Shown: positions 53,548 through 64,000, counted from the stretch's first letter. The stretch: DNA of 64,000 bases from Artemisia argyi (GCA_030686995.1 CM060709.1:271797913-271861912), one strand, 5' to 3'. Translations and numbers: made by a program. Notes: generated by a model from the sequence alone, not told the origin.

Positions 53548-54420
53548 TTGCTAGTTAGGGAGATGAATCTGCAATGCCATGACATAAGGTTGCATGTGAG
53601 ATAATGAGAAACCAAAAATCCTCCACATTGCTTCGGGGGGAGACACATAACATGCATCCTGGAATCTCTTTATCTCGTTAATTACGACACCTTCGGCCTC
53701 TGGATCGATGTGGACGACTTGTTCGTCATGACCCTTGTAGACGTACTTGAAGATATATTTTACCGAAACAATGTTCGAGCATGCCTGAACGTTTATGTGG
53801 CAATTGAACATCATTAGGAGCTTTGGGTTATATGGAACCACCCATCGATTAACAAGGGTGTTATTTCGTACAGTAACCACTCTTCCATTGTTTCGCCTCC
53901 GATACAAAGGATACAAGTCTTTTGATTGTTTCGTTTCTTCATTGAATTGCTGAGGATAGTTGAAACGACATTTTTTAGGGTCGCCTTCCATGCTAGGACT
54001 TGATGGCCGTAAACGACCGCAAGGACCGTGCATCATGTGCTTTACAACTAACTCGTGCATTTGAGGGTGTGTTTCCGGATCTGGAATTTTGGCGCATACA
54101 ATCTTGTCATAATGGCCTGGACTTCGCAGCTTGTGTTCCAATTCCATTATTAAGAGAAAATGTGCATGCGGCAAGCCACGCTTTTGAAACTCGATGACAT
54201 AGAGGTGGGACTTAACAACGCCGAGAATATAGTACTTTAATAGGTGTTCCTTAAGATCCTCCAGTTTTGCACTAAACACTCTTGCAATAAGGTCTGGTCG
54301 GTCTTGTGCTTTCTGACCCGACAACAACTCGTTCTGAATTTCAGGCCAATTTGGGTTGCACGTCATGGAAAGAAATATGTCAGGTTTTCCGTCTTCTTAG
54401 ACTATCGTCATCGCATCTAA
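53548..54420 (-). pseudogene. Helitron Rep HUH endonuclease domain
   Basis: On the minus strand, FLSMTCNPNWPEIQNELLSG begins the Helitron_like_N domain. The metal-binding HUH motif is GLPHAHFLL (codons around 54168-54160), and the catalytic tyrosine motif is KYIFKYVYKG near 53745. The enzyme nicks the strand at the element ends and links covalently through Tyr. A stop at about 54400 precedes the domain, and another at 53548 separates it from the helicase linker; otherwise the frame is the same. The HUH residues and both tyrosines are retained. Confidence 0.92.
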
Positions 54421-56155
54421 AAAAACATCGTCGCATGTCACGTGGTCCTCCAATGAAACTTGCAGGTAACACAACGCGTTGTCCAACTTGGTTAGGTTGA
54501 GCCTCACCCGCGTTGACACAGTCCATTATACCTTGGTATAGATCTGCTCTTATCTTTGTTTAGTTTTGTGCACAGAAAAGGAAGCGTGACGTCTCAATCT
54601 TTACGTATGTATCCACCACAAACTGTTGAAACAATCTCCCCCCCAACAACATGAGGTTATCGTTTGAGCGGATTTGGAACTTGTAACAATAATACTCCCG
54701 CATAGTTACGGTGTTCCTTTTCTTTCTGGTGTTTTCCGAGCTTTCATCTACAAGTGGTGTTTTATGCATACATAAAATACTTACCTTTAATCAAATCTTA
54801 TTATTATGGTCGAATGGATTTTTACCTGCTGAATCCTCATCATTAACTTCGTTGTCATCAACAATTTCACTCATGGGCACTCCCCGCCTTGGTATTTTAC
54901 TATGCCATCCAGCCTCGCCGTTTGGATGGAACAAAACATATGACTATGGATCATAAGAACCGTAGTGAGGCTTAATTTGTTCAGGGTACTCAGACCTCCC
55001 GTATACAACAATGCTCCTCTTGTATGCGGTTATATTGTTATTACCTTCAACCCATATACCAGCAACCTATAGATTCATACACACACTAATAAATATTTGA
55101 TTGAGTAAATAGTATTATTTAAACCTCTGATGTGGTTGGACGGTTGTAAACCCTTTGGTCAAGTTCTACTGATGCATTCAAGGTAACTCTGTAATTGTCG
55201 AGTGGTCCAAGGTCTACAAGTCTCTTAAACGTTGTCACGTACGAGTTTGTGGCAAGAACATGTGTTAATATTTCAACGACATCTCTATCAAGATTTGGCC
55301 ACTCGAGTCTACGTGAAATCCCATCATCACTGTCAAAGAAATATAACTACAAGTATCGAGGTACTCCTTCCCTCGGAACCAACTGATCCAGTTTGTGATA
55401 TATTCCACCCTGAACACAGAAAGTATATACTCCAGAAGTCATATTTGTCGTGGCACTGTTCAATTTGACACCCATTGATGCGAATGAAAAGCTTGTGTTG
55501 TACGCACGAATGTTGTCCCGAAACATCTTGCCTAATTGACATTGCGATGTAAATAGATATTTCAAGTCTTCTGAAACTTCTTGGGCTACCAAGTCTGTCT
55601 TCCCATTCATGCAACATAATGATGGGGATTCATATTTAAACCATTTGGCTCCACAGTTAGCACATGGTGGTTGGTCCTTTAAGACCCGGTGTATTTTCCA
55701 GCCTTCCAAGTGGTACCCTCTCTTCTCATTCGATTTGTGATTGAGTTGCATATGATGGAGTGATATTTGTAGCAAGTAGAATACTTTGGCTATTTCCTTC
55801 ACCATTTACACTTTTTATGTTTATGGTCTTCTGTTTTGTCCGTGCGTAATACTCTTGGTTGTATATCGTAGACATACCTTTATCTATAATGATTTGTGCT
55901 TGAGTCGTATCCGATGAAGTGATATTTGTAGTAACTATAGTAGATTGGCTATTTCCTTCACCATTTGAAGTTTGTATGTCATTGTTCTTCGGCTTTTTCC
56001 GTCTATAACGTTCTTGATTGGATAGTCTCTTTCTTTCTACAGCAACATGTTAAAGGATATCTAACTATTATGAGCGTAACAACTTTTTTAAAAACCAATA
56101 TAAGGTTATAATGACAGTTGTTGTACAGAGTAGACATACCTTTCCCTATATCCAT
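54421..56155 (-). pseudogene. Helitron Rep N-terminal region with introns
   Basis: The start is ATG 56155 (MDIGK), followed by an intron from 56139 (GTATGT) to 56037 (CTGTAG). The next exon has basic sequence with two NGEGNSQS-type repeats, then a Cys-containing part PPCANCGAKWFKYESPSLCC and MFRDNIRAYNTSFSFASMGV, VYTFCVQGGIYHKLDQLVPR, RVTLNASVELDQRVYNRP, AYKRSIVVYGRSEYPEQIKP and YCYKFQIRSNDNLMLLGGRL. Short introns are likely at about 55126-55069 (GAG/GTTTAA to CTATAG) and 54822-54752 (CAG/GTAAAA to TTGTAG). This N-terminal region is normal in plant Helitron Reps. Stops are present (for example near 55806, 55347 and 54557). Confidence 0.82.
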
Positions 56156-56600
56156 GTTTTTTGTTATAAAAAGAAATGTATTGATTTATGGTTGCTGATC
56201 TGTGAGTACTTATAATGAGGTTTTAGAAAAGTAGATGAAGTAAAATGCTGAACATGGAATGGGTTTTATAGTACTTCAAATGGTCATATTTAATGGTAAT
56301 TTTGCTAAAAATTTGGGATACTTATTTGATATTCAATGTTAGCAATTTTGTTAAAGTTATGGGATAGTAATTCGATTATCAATGTTAGAATGGGATAGTT
56401 ATTTGATATGATGGTAATTTTGCTAAAATTATGGGATAGTTATTTGATTATCAATGTTAGAAATATCACTTTTGAATCTACTCCATATTTTTAGCCAAAC
56501 AAAATATATGGAACAGTTACAATTCCTTGATTAACCACTATCTTGGTCTAAGATTTTTGTAGCCACATTTATTCCTTGTACATCATAAATGTTAACTTGT
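56156..56600 (-). promoter_or_regulatory. Upstream region of Helitron Rep with short tandem repeats
   Basis: On the minus strand a TTTTATAGTACTT... region and repeated units containing TGGTAATTTTGCTAAA, ATGGGATAGTTATTTGAT and TATCAATGTTAGAA precede the Rep ATG. The same block occurs upstream of ATG 59310 (59311-59730, minus) and upstream of ATG 63756 (63430-63755, plus), so one promoter has been copied three times. Confidence 0.65.
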
Positions 56601-57330
56601 ATATTAATCTCAAATATTCGAACAATTACAACTTAAAAAAGGCTACATCTATCAGCGCTTGTATCAAGTTAACAAACGAATTATTATATGCATGGCAACC
56701 TTGCTTGCTCCTACTTTAGGTATCAAATTAAATATGCTAACTCCTTGCCCAACGAAGGAACATATAAATAAACAACAAAAATCACACAGAAATATCTTTA
56801 TTACTAATATGCGTTCGCCAATAATTGGCCATAAAAAGAAACTCCACGATTTCAAGAACAAAAAACACACCAAAAAAAAAAAGAAAAAGAAAAAAGAAGA
56901 GGAAAATGACGACGTGAAATTCTTCAATCATCAAAGGAGACGTTCACCATTATTCATATTTCATATATTAATCCCAAATTTTCAAACAATTACAACTTAA
57001 AAAAGGCTACATCTATCAGCGCTTGTATCAAATAAACAAACGAATTATTATATGCATGGCAACCTTGCTTGCTGCTACTTTGGGTATCAAATTAAATATC
57101 CTAACTCCTTGCCCAACGAAGGAACATATAAATAAACAACAAAAATCACACAGAAATATCTTTATTACTAATATGCGTTCACCAATAATTGGCCATAAAA
57201 AGAAACTCCACGATTTCAAGAACAAAAAACACACCAAAAAAAAAAGAAAAAGAAAAAAGAAGAGGAAAATGACGACGTGAAATTCTTCAATCATCAAAGG
57301 AGACGTTCACCATTATTCATATTTCATATA
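56601..57330. repeat. Tandem duplication of a 364-bp unit
   Basis: The segment beginning ATATTAATCTCAAATATTCG near 56600 repeats at a 364-base shift (ATATTAATCCCAAATTTTC near 56964), with few differences. Each unit has GGCTACATCTATCAGCGCTT and an A-rich tract that gives Lys runs in plus-strand ORFs. It probably is untranslated sequence downstream of the RPA-like gene on the minus strand. Confidence 0.88.
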
Positions 57331-58450
57331 TGGAGACGTTTAAGTCCGAGCATCTCAGGTTAAATTCTTCAATCATCAAAGGAGGTATATGAAGACATCC
57401 AATGTATGTTGTTTCGTCCATATCCGGGTTACACTCAATCACCGTCAAAGGTGTAGACTCCAAATAGTTACCTAAAAAGTACATCAAACACATTAGTCCA
57501 CCATAGTAGTACAATATTTAAAATTGTAAGATGATTAAATTGTGTGTATACTTTTCAACTCAGAATAACTTGCCTGTATCATGGTGTATAAGTTTAACTA
57601 GTGACGCATATACTATTTCTTGCTCCTTTATTGCTCTGGAAACCATTGCTAAGTGTGAAGTTGCACAGTGATTCAATATCAACCGCACTTCGGAGCCACT
57701 AATGAGATAAAGACGTGTGTTAGTGAATTAAAAAATGAAGTTTTAAATTTTAATCAACAATATTATGTGATTATGTACTTACAACCAGTCATGTAAAAAT
57801 AGGGAAACTTCACCATTAGGATGTGGGTATCCCATAAAATATCCTTTCGAGACTTTTCCAATGACATATAACGCATATTTTTTCATATGATTAGTTAATA
57901 CGATTTACATGTATACAAATAATTTCTTAAGCGGAAAATATAGATGTACCAGTCATCATTCTTCGTGGAGTCCTATCTTCGACAAGGATATTAATGTGAG
58001 GCATCATAGGGTATTTGGCAAAGTTGTTGTGTTCTCCATTGGTGATTTCGGTAAGTTGTGTTTTTTGGTTTATATCAATCACGTGATTGGCTCGAACAAA
58101 AGTGTAGTGTTCAAACCTTGGATAATCATACGGGTCTCTTACATCTGCTTGGAAAAATCTCATTGAAAACACACGACCCGCAAGACTTCGACCCTCGTAC
58201 AAATGTATTAAGCGTTGTGGTACAATTGCTGCAATTATGTCTCTCTAAAATACAAAGTGGTATTAGCCAAATAAATCTAAGAAACCAATTTATATATCTA
58301 AATTAAAAGTGAAATGCTATTTGAAACTTACATGTTTATCTAGTAAAAACAAATATAGCTTGTTGTCTTGGGTGTCCTTCGAGACATACTGGACTCAAAC
58401 CACATCAATTTGGTACCATAACTGAACTTGATAGAGTTCAAAAAAGCTAT
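57331..58450 (-). pseudogene. RPA1-like single-strand DNA-binding gene of the Helitron
   Basis: On the minus strand exons can be read as ELYQVQLWYQIDVV and KLYLFLLDKHV (58440-58330), AAIVPQRLIHLYEGRSLAGR and VFSMRFFQADVRDPYDYPRF (58250-57927), KYALYVIGKVSKGYFMGYPH (57880-57785), SGSEVRLILNHCATSHLAMV (57700-57600) and VIECNPDMDETTYIGCLHIP (57480-57340), separated by AT-rich introns. The pattern of an OB-fold with a Leu-Tyr-Glu-Gly turn fits the DUF223/RPA70 N-terminal OB domain of plants. RPA70-like genes are known passengers of plant Helitrons, where they may bind single strands. An in-frame stop at about 58395 suggests decay. Confidence 0.65.
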
Positions 58451-59065
58451 CAATCCTGAAGCACCCATCAGCTATCTGCATAGATGTTTTGTTTATTATG
58501 TGTATACACAAAGTTATGTAAAGAAAAAAAAACAAAAAAAAAACATGTTTATTAAGAAAAAAACAAAAGCCATTTGTACCTTTAAAGTATACATACATTA
58601 TTAAATTAAAAAAAATGGAGTATAACTCTCATCCTAAACCACTCAGATGAAGATAAACAAAAACACAACTTACCGATATCAAAAAAGAACGCCTTTACCA
58701 CAATTTCAATAGGAATCAATTTATTTTTTCTCATATCAAATCTAAAAACGCACAATTTCAATAGGAATCAATTTATTTTCTATATAAAAAAATCACATAA
58801 GAACGCCACAACCCACTTAGCCCTAAATCTTGTTAGATCTAAAGGAATCCAACTTTCCGGAGATCGAAGCGTCGGTGACAATGGAGGTATTAGATCTATA
58901 ATTTTGTTTATATATTTTGTAGATGTACTTGTTTTGTTGTATCGGTGTAGGTTGTGAAATCATGAGTTTTTTTGAAATCATGATGGTCGTGTTTGTGAAA
59001 AAGAAATTTAAGAAAATTATATATCAAACAAAACTTTTTAATTTTTCTGAAATAAAGCAAGTGAT
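58451..59065. other. AT-rich spacer between RPA-like gene and inverted repeat
   Basis: A short direct repeat (CACAATTTCAATAGGAATCA, near 58700 and 58752) is visible. No gene is supported. Confidence 0.45.
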
Positions 59066-59145
59066 GAAATAAAGCAAAAATATTTTTTGATAAAAGATGT
59101 GGTATATTTGAGGCATGACAGGCAACAAATTGGGAAGATGGGGAT

Positions 59146-59310
59146 TCAAAAATTTACTTCTTCATGCTGGTTTGAATCAACCATCATTGTATCATTCGTG
59201 GGAGCAATCACATGGCTGCTTTCTGAGCCCAGTTGCTGGTTGTGGTGTGTTTCAACCATGAGCCACTCATCTCCAGGATAATTGTGTTCAACAGTCATTG
59301 GTGAGGCCAT
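59146..59310 (-). pseudogene. Short N-terminal coding exon, left arm (MASPMTVEHNYPG...)
   Basis: ATG 59310 on the minus strand opens a 54-codon frame with MASPMTVEHNYPGDEWLMVE and VIAPTNDTMMVDSNQHEEVN, ending at a stop at 59146 where the right-arm copy is still open. It is preceded by the Helitron-type promoter block. It could be the first exon of the RPA-like gene that follows downstream (58450-57331), joined by splicing; I infer this from order only. No domain recognised. Confidence 0.45.
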
Positions 59311-59730
59311 GTTTGTTGTTATAAAAATGAAATTTATTGATTTATGGTTGCTGATCTGTGAGTAAATGAAGTAAAATGTTGAACATGGAATTGGTTTTAT
59401 AAACTTCAAATGGTCACATTTAATGGTAATTTTGCTAAAGTTATGGGATAGCAATTCGATTATCAATGTTAGAATGCGATAGTATTTGATATGTTAGTAA
59501 TTTTGCTAAAGTTATGGGATAGTAATTCGATTATCAATGTTAGAATGGGATAGTTATTTGATATGATGGTAATTTTGCTAAAATTATGGGACAGTTATTT
59601 GATTATCAATGTTAGAAACATCACTTTTGAATCTACTCCATGTTTTTGGCCAAACAAAATAAATGGAACAGTTACGGTTCCTTAATTAATCACTATCTTG
59701 GTCAAGATTTTTGTAGCCACATTTATTTCT
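59311..59730 (-). promoter_or_regulatory. Promoter-like block with short tandem repeats, left arm
   Basis: Same repeat units as 56156-56600 (GGTAATTTTGCTAAAGTTAT, TTCGATTATCAATGTTAGAA). The TATA position is degenerate here (TTTATAAACTTC near 59400). From 59731 to 60570 the arm is AT-rich, with the HWKCTWFVAEVVADDGGSFL-type plus-strand stretch at 60157-60215 as the only protein-like signal; I cannot place it. Confidence 0.5.
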
Positions 59731-60570
59731 TTAAATTTCACTTTATAACATTTATGGCGATTTGTGAGTTTTTCTGAATAGCATCGAAGTTTATAATTTC
59801 ACAATCTGTTATTTTGCTCTTTTGAATCTACTCCCAATTTTCTGTCTTGTACATAGTTAAATGGGACACTTTTGTAATATTGCTAGGGATTTGTGAGTTT
59901 TGTGAATAGCATAGCAAATTTAAATTTTACAATCTGTCATTTTGTGCTTGAATCTACTCCATATTGTTAGGAATTCTTATTATGAATTTTGTGACAACGA
60001 AAGTGGTCTTTAAAACTGCATAACATTTATCATCTGTACAAAATGTTAAGGAATTTGTATTTCGAATTATCTTGACAATGACAATGGTCTTTCAAACGAT
60101 TTTTATATCAATGATATATCTATTCTTGAATATGTTTTTTGATTGGTATAGGACACTGGAAGTGCACATGGTTTGTAGCTGAGGTTGTAGCGGACGATGG
60201 TGGGTCTTTCCTTGTTAACATTATAATTTCAACAAAGCAACAAACTGGTATGTAAAGTTTATTTTATATATTTGTTACATCTGCACCGGCTCTTAATCAA
60301 GTTTTGCATGATGATAATCTTTTTCAAATTAAAGTAAATGCGAAATATTAAAAGTCATATTTAGTTTGGGTGTGTTTTTGCAATTAGACATTGTATAATT
60401 GCATTGATTGTTGGTATTGGATTAAAGATAACTTGTTAACAATTATCAAACACTTTTGTTTTAATTATAGTGAAATCTAGAATACACGAACGAAACATCC
60501 AAAACATCTTGGACATGATTCTAAAGACAATTAAGCATTTATTTCATTGTTTGTCATCAGTCTCATCCAT

Positions 60571-61190
60571 TCATTCTTCATCATCAGTCTCATCCATGAG
60601 GTCGCTCCCATTCACGACGCTGTAAACACGGTGTCTATTTAACACGCGAATCACATTTTCCCTCTGTGCATTGATATTGAGCATATTTGGTCCAACACCA
60701 TTTGGCATTATATCTTCATCATTGATTCCGAGATCAAATAGCTCATCTAGATCAAGACCATGACCAACCTGAACAAAGAAACAAAAAGAAAGAAAAGCAA
60801 AGTTGTTAAATTTGAGTCTCAAAGATGTGATTTTATACAAAGTAGCAACTTCTACCTCCTCATCCAAAACTATGTCAGCATCAACCAGCTGTTCATCCGT
60901 AATCTTATCTACATCAATGATATCCTCATGACCAACCTGAAAAAAGAAAAAGAAAAAAAAAAAGCAAAGTTGTTAAATATGAGTCTCAAAGATGTGATTT
61001 TATACAAAGTAGCAACGTCTACCTCCTCATCCAAAAACATGTCAACATCAACCAGCTGTTCATCCATAATCGTATCTACATCAATGATATCGTCATCCGG
61101 AATCATATCCACATCGATAAGCTCCTCCCAATTCCAATTTCGAAGATTTTCTTCTCTTTGCCTTTGTCTAGTGTCTTGCCAAACCTGAAA
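60571..61190 (-). pseudogene. Acidic C-terminal exons, left arm
   Basis: On the minus strand an acceptor TTTTCAG at about 61190 opens WQDTRQRQREENLRNWNWEE then LIDVDMIPDDDIIDVDTIMD. Exon units ending in LDEE are followed by GTAGACG/GTAGAAG donors and TTCAG acceptors around introns of about 95 bases with T-rich 3' ends. The last exon is VGHGLDLDELFDLGINDED to SDLMDETDDEE, stopping at 60571. One exon-intron unit is tandemly duplicated with a period of about 175-180 bases. The protein end is very acidic. No known domain; its 5' exons are not identified. Confidence 0.5.
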
Positions 61191-61321
61191 ATGTGAAAGT
61201 TTATGATGTGTATAAAACCTAAAATTGTGTCCAATGTGGTTCACTAGTTTGCATATGTAAATGTGAAAGTTTATGGTTTGTATAAACCCAAAAATTGTGT
61301 CCAATGTGGTTCACTGGTTTG

Positions 61322-61359
<38 letters not shown>
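61190..61359. repeat. 75-bp tandem repeats and T run, left arm
   Basis: Two copies of a unit with AATGTGAAAGTTTATG and TTGTGTCCAATGTGGTTCAC are followed by a run of about 38 T at 61322-61359. The right arm has the tandem repeats (61805-61945) but not the long T run. Confidence 0.85.
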
Positions 61360-61945
61360 AAAAGGAATTGTTTCATGCTGCTTATAATCTTTTAATTCTT
61401 ATTTTTCTGAGATGAATGTAACATTTGGACAAAGATGTGGCAAACCATTATTGGGTCAACCATGTTTGGAATGACAGGGGCACCCAGAATGTTTAGAATG
61501 ACAGGGGCACCCGGAATGTTTAATGGAAGCAGGTCAAACATTGCATTGTTTGGGTTTTGTGCATTCATTTTCTTTGATTTAATTACTATCCTATAACTTT
61601 AGGAAAATTACTAACACTGCAATGCTTGACCTGCTTCCATTAAACATTCCGGGTGCCCCTGTCATTCCAAACATTCCGGATGCCCCTGTCATTCCAAACA
61701 TGGTTGACCCAATAATGGTTTGCCACTTTGTCCAAATGTTACATTCATCTCAGAAAAATAAGAATTAAAAGATTATAAGCAGCATGAAACAATTCCTTTT
61801 TAAATACATATGCAAACCAGTGAACCACATTGGACACAATTTTTGGGATTATACAAACCATAAACTTTCACATTTACATATGCAAACCAGTGAACCACAT
61901 TGGACACAATTTTAGGTTTTACACAAATCATAAACTTTCACATTT

Positions 61946-62551
61946 TCAGGTTTGGCAAGACACTAGACAAAGGCAAAGAGAAGAAAATCTTCGAAATTGG
62001 AATTGGGAGGAGCTTATCGATGTGGATATGATTCCGGATGACGATATCATTGATGTAGATACGATTATGGATGAACAGCTGGTTGATTGACATGTTTTTG
62101 GATGAGGAGGTAGACGTTGCTAAATCACATCTTTGAGACTCATATTTAACAACTTTGCTTTTTTTTTTCTTTTTCTTTTTTCAGGTTGGTCATGAGGATA
62201 TCATTGATGTAGATACGATTACGGATGAACAGCTGGTTGATACTGACATGGTTTTGGATGAGGAGGTAGAAGTTGCTACTTTGTATAAAATCACATCTTT
62301 GAGACTCAAATTTAACAACTTTGCTTTTCTTTCTTTTTTTTTTCTTTGTTCAGGTTGGTCATGGTCTTGATCTAGATGAGCTATTTGATCTCGGAATCAC
62401 AGATGAAGATATAATGCCAAATGGTGTTGGACCAAATATGCCCAATATCAATGCACAGAGGGAAAACTTGATTCACGTGTTAAATAGACACCATGTGTAC
62501 AGCGTCCTGGATGGGAGCGACCTCATGGATGAGACTGATGACGAAGAATGA
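61946..62551 (+). pseudogene. Acidic C-terminal exons, right arm
   Basis: Plus-strand copy of the acidic exons: acceptor TTTTCAG at about 61948, WQDTRQRQREENLRNWNWEE, then a small deletion after DEQLVD (near 62085) that shifts the frame. The duplicated exon (GHEDIIDVDTITDEQLVDTD, near 62190) and the last exon (VGHGLDLDELFDLGITDED to MDETDDEE, stop 62549) follow. It is the mirror image of 61190-60571. Confidence 0.5.
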
Positions 62552-63755
62552 ATGGATGAGACTGATGACGAACAATGAAATAAATGCTTAATTGTCTTTA
62601 GAATCGTGTCTAAGATGTTTTGGATGTTTCGTTCATGTATTCTAGATTTCACTATAATTAAAAAAAAAAAAAAAAAGTGTTTAATAATTGTTAACAAGTT
62701 GTCTTTAATCCAATACCAACAATCAATGCAATTATACAATGTCTGATTGCAAAAACACACCCATACTAAATATGACTTTTAATATTTCACATTTACTTTA
62801 ATTTCAAAAAGATTATCATCATGCAAAACTTGATTAAGAGCCGGCGCAGATGTAACAAATATATAAAATAAACTTTACATACCAGTTTGTTGCTTTGTTG
62901 AAATTATAAAGTTAACAAGGAAAGACCCACCATCGTCAGCTACAACCTCAGCTACAATCCATGTGCACTTCCAGTGTACTATACCAATCAAAAAACATAT
63001 TCAATAATAGATATACCATTGACATAAAAATCGTATGATAGACCATTGTCATTGTCAAGATAATTCGAAATACAAATTCCTTAACATTTTGTACAGATGA
63101 TAAATGTTATGCAGTTTTAAAGACCGTTGTCGTTGTCACAAAATTCATAATAAGAATTCCTAACAGTATGGAGTAGATTCTAAAGGCGTCACAAAACGAC
63201 AGATTGTAAAATTTAAATTTGCTATGCTATTCACAAAACTCACAAATCCCCAACAATATTATAGAAGTGTCCCATTTAACTATGTACAAGACAGAAAATT
63301 GGGAGTAGATTCAAAAGAGCAAAATAACAGATTGTGAAATTATAAACTTCGATGCTATTCAGAAAAACTCACAAATCGCCATAAATGTTATAAAGTGAAA
63401 TTTAAAGAAATAAATGTGGCTACAAAAATCTTGACCAAGATAGTGATTAGTTAAGGAACTGTAACTGTTCCATTTATTTTGTTTGGCTAAAAATATGGAG
63501 AAGATTCAAAAGTGATGTTTCTAACATTGATAATCAAATAACTATCCCATAATTTTAGCAAAATTACCATCATATCAAATAACTATCCCATTCTAACATT
63601 GATAATCGAATTACTATCCCATAACATTAGCAAAATTACCATTAAATGTGACCATTTGAAGTACTATAAAACCCATTCCATGTTCAGCATTTTACTTCAT
63701 CTACTCACAGATCAGCAACCATAAATCAATAAATTTCATTTTTATAACAACAAAC
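62552..63755 (+). promoter_or_regulatory. Right-arm spacer and promoter block ahead of ATG 63756
   Basis: AT-rich spacer, mirror of 59311-60570. From 63430 it contains the repeat units seen upstream of Rep, then CTATAAAACCC with TATAAAA at about 63665, roughly 90 bases before ATG 63756. This is the best preserved TATA of the three promoter copies. Confidence 0.55.
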
Positions 63756-64000
63756 ATGGCCTCACCAATGACTGTTGAACACAATTATCCTGGAGATGAG
63801 CGGGTCATGGTTGAAACACACCACAACCAGCAACTGGGCTCAGAAAACAGTCATGTGATTGCTCCCACGAATGATACTATGATGGTTGATTCAAACCAGC
63901 ATGAAGAAGTAAATTTTCGAATCCCCATCTTCCCAAATTGTTGCCTGTCATGCCTGAAATATACCACATCTTTTATCAAAAAATATTTTTGCTTTATTTC
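63756..64000 (+). CDS. Start of gene copy on the right arm, open at window end
   Basis: ATG 63756 opens MASPMTVEHNYPGDERVMVE, with VIAPTNDTMMVDSNQHEEVN, and stays open to the end of the window, unlike the left-arm copy, which stops after 54 codons. The better TATA box and longer frame suggest that this is the less decayed copy. I recognise no domain; part of the open frame may be intron. Confidence 0.45.
   Translation, partial: MASPMTVEHNYPGDERVMVETHHNQQLGSENSHVIAPTNDTMMVDSNQHEEVNFRIPIFPNCCLSCLKYTTSFIKKYFCFI

Larger units (their letters stand above)
51188..58900 (-). mobile_element. Helitron with Rep/helicase and RPA-like gene
   Basis: The 3' end is precise: a GC-rich hairpin (51222-51194) followed by CTAG (51191-51188) and then T on the minus strand. 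Upstream lie the PIF1-type helicase, the HUH Rep domain, the Rep N-terminus with introns, a promoter with short repeats, a tandem duplication and an RPA-like gene. This gene set is that of autonomous plant Helitrons. I could not find the 5' TC terminus; the right limit given is only where recognisable coding signals end, and related sequence continues into the inverted repeat. Confidence 0.82.
59066..61545 (+). repeat. Giant inverted repeat, left arm
   Basis: This arm pairs with 61612-64000 as reverse complement. Checked anchor pairs: GGTCAACCATGTTTGGAATG (61457) with 61694-61713 inverted; the acidic ORF on both arms; GGACACTGGAAGTGCACATG (60152) with about 62955-62975; and the last bases of the window with 59066. 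Identity looks above 90% with indels, including a T run only in this arm. The spacer is about 65 bases. Confidence 0.9.
61612..64000 (-). repeat. Giant inverted repeat, right arm (continues beyond window)
   Basis: Reverse complement of the left arm up to the last base of the window, so its true end lies outside. It carries its own promoter copy, gene start and acidic ORF in the opposite direction to those of the left arm. Confidence 0.9.

Noticed and set aside
56659..57297. Lys-rich plus-strand ORFs and Phe-rich minus-strand ORFs in the tandem duplication
   Set aside because: The Lys and Phe runs come from an A-tract; both units give the same chance frames.
57909..58306. Plus-strand ORFs over the RPA-like gene
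   Set aside because: Shadows of the minus-strand exons, which show the OB-fold pattern and splice signals.
60157..60215. Plus-strand HWKCTWFVAEVVADDGGSFL stretch as a gene
   Set aside because: Its mirror on the right arm is also present, but no start, splice context or known domain could be tied to it; kept only as a note.

Overview
This window is a plant nuclear intergenic region made almost wholly of nested transposable elements; I see no ordinary host gene, rRNA, tRNA or CRISPR array. The evidence for a plant is the mix of Ty1/copia and Ty3/gypsy LTR retrotransposons, primer sites resembling the initiator-Met tRNA 3' end, and a Helitron with a Rep/PIF1-helicase polyprotein plus an RPA-like gene. 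The long accessory ORFs downstream of copia pol resemble those I know from Asteraceae (Tanacetum/Artemisia/lettuce-type) retroelements, so a composite-family plant is my best guess (inference).

Layout. (1) 1-11459: right part of copia element A (+): RT/RNase H, accessory ORF2, accessory ORF3, 3' LTR. Its RNase H is split by a complete 5179-bp CRM-like chromovirus (757-5935; 415-bp LTRs with one difference by eye; target duplication ATTTC). (2) 11460-35235: copia element B (-), same family as A, tail to tail with it; its 3' LTR is cut at 11460 where A appears to have inserted. (3) 17989-30033: copia element C (+), 12,045 bp, inserted in B's RT (target duplication TTGAG, about 5% LTR divergence), with gag, pol with an internal RT deletion, a small antisense gene and a long ORF2. 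(4) 35236-44799: older copia-type element E (-): LTR piece, a 4.3-kb ORF2, and a gag remnant, with pol missing. (5) 44801-49373: element D (-): LTR, C-terminal part of ORF2, gag, pol missing. (6) 51188 to about 58.9 kb: Helitron (-) with a clear hairpin/CTAG 3' terminus, helicase, Rep, and an RPA-like gene. (7) 59066-64000: an inverted repeat with arms of about 2.4 kb, spacer near 61.58 kb, carrying duplicated Helitron-type promoter and gene-start sequences; the right arm runs off the window.

How the parts work together. Gag forms the particle, PR/IN/RT/RNase H copy and integrate the element, and the LTRs drive transcription. The most interesting pattern is in the accessory genes. In A and B, ORF2 and ORF3 each have their own TATA box, and ORF2 also has a leader intron with conserved splice sites. 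In C, ORF2 and the antisense gene diverge from one short region with back-to-back TATA boxes. Short palindromic boxes recur both upstream of the LTR TATA and in these internal promoter regions. The boxes differ by family: GGTTCCGCC in A/B, TCTGCTGA in C, CTAGCAGT in the D LTR, and AACCGCA ahead of E ORF2. Almost every coding region is broken by stops or frameshifts; breaks are recorded by position and none is repaired here.
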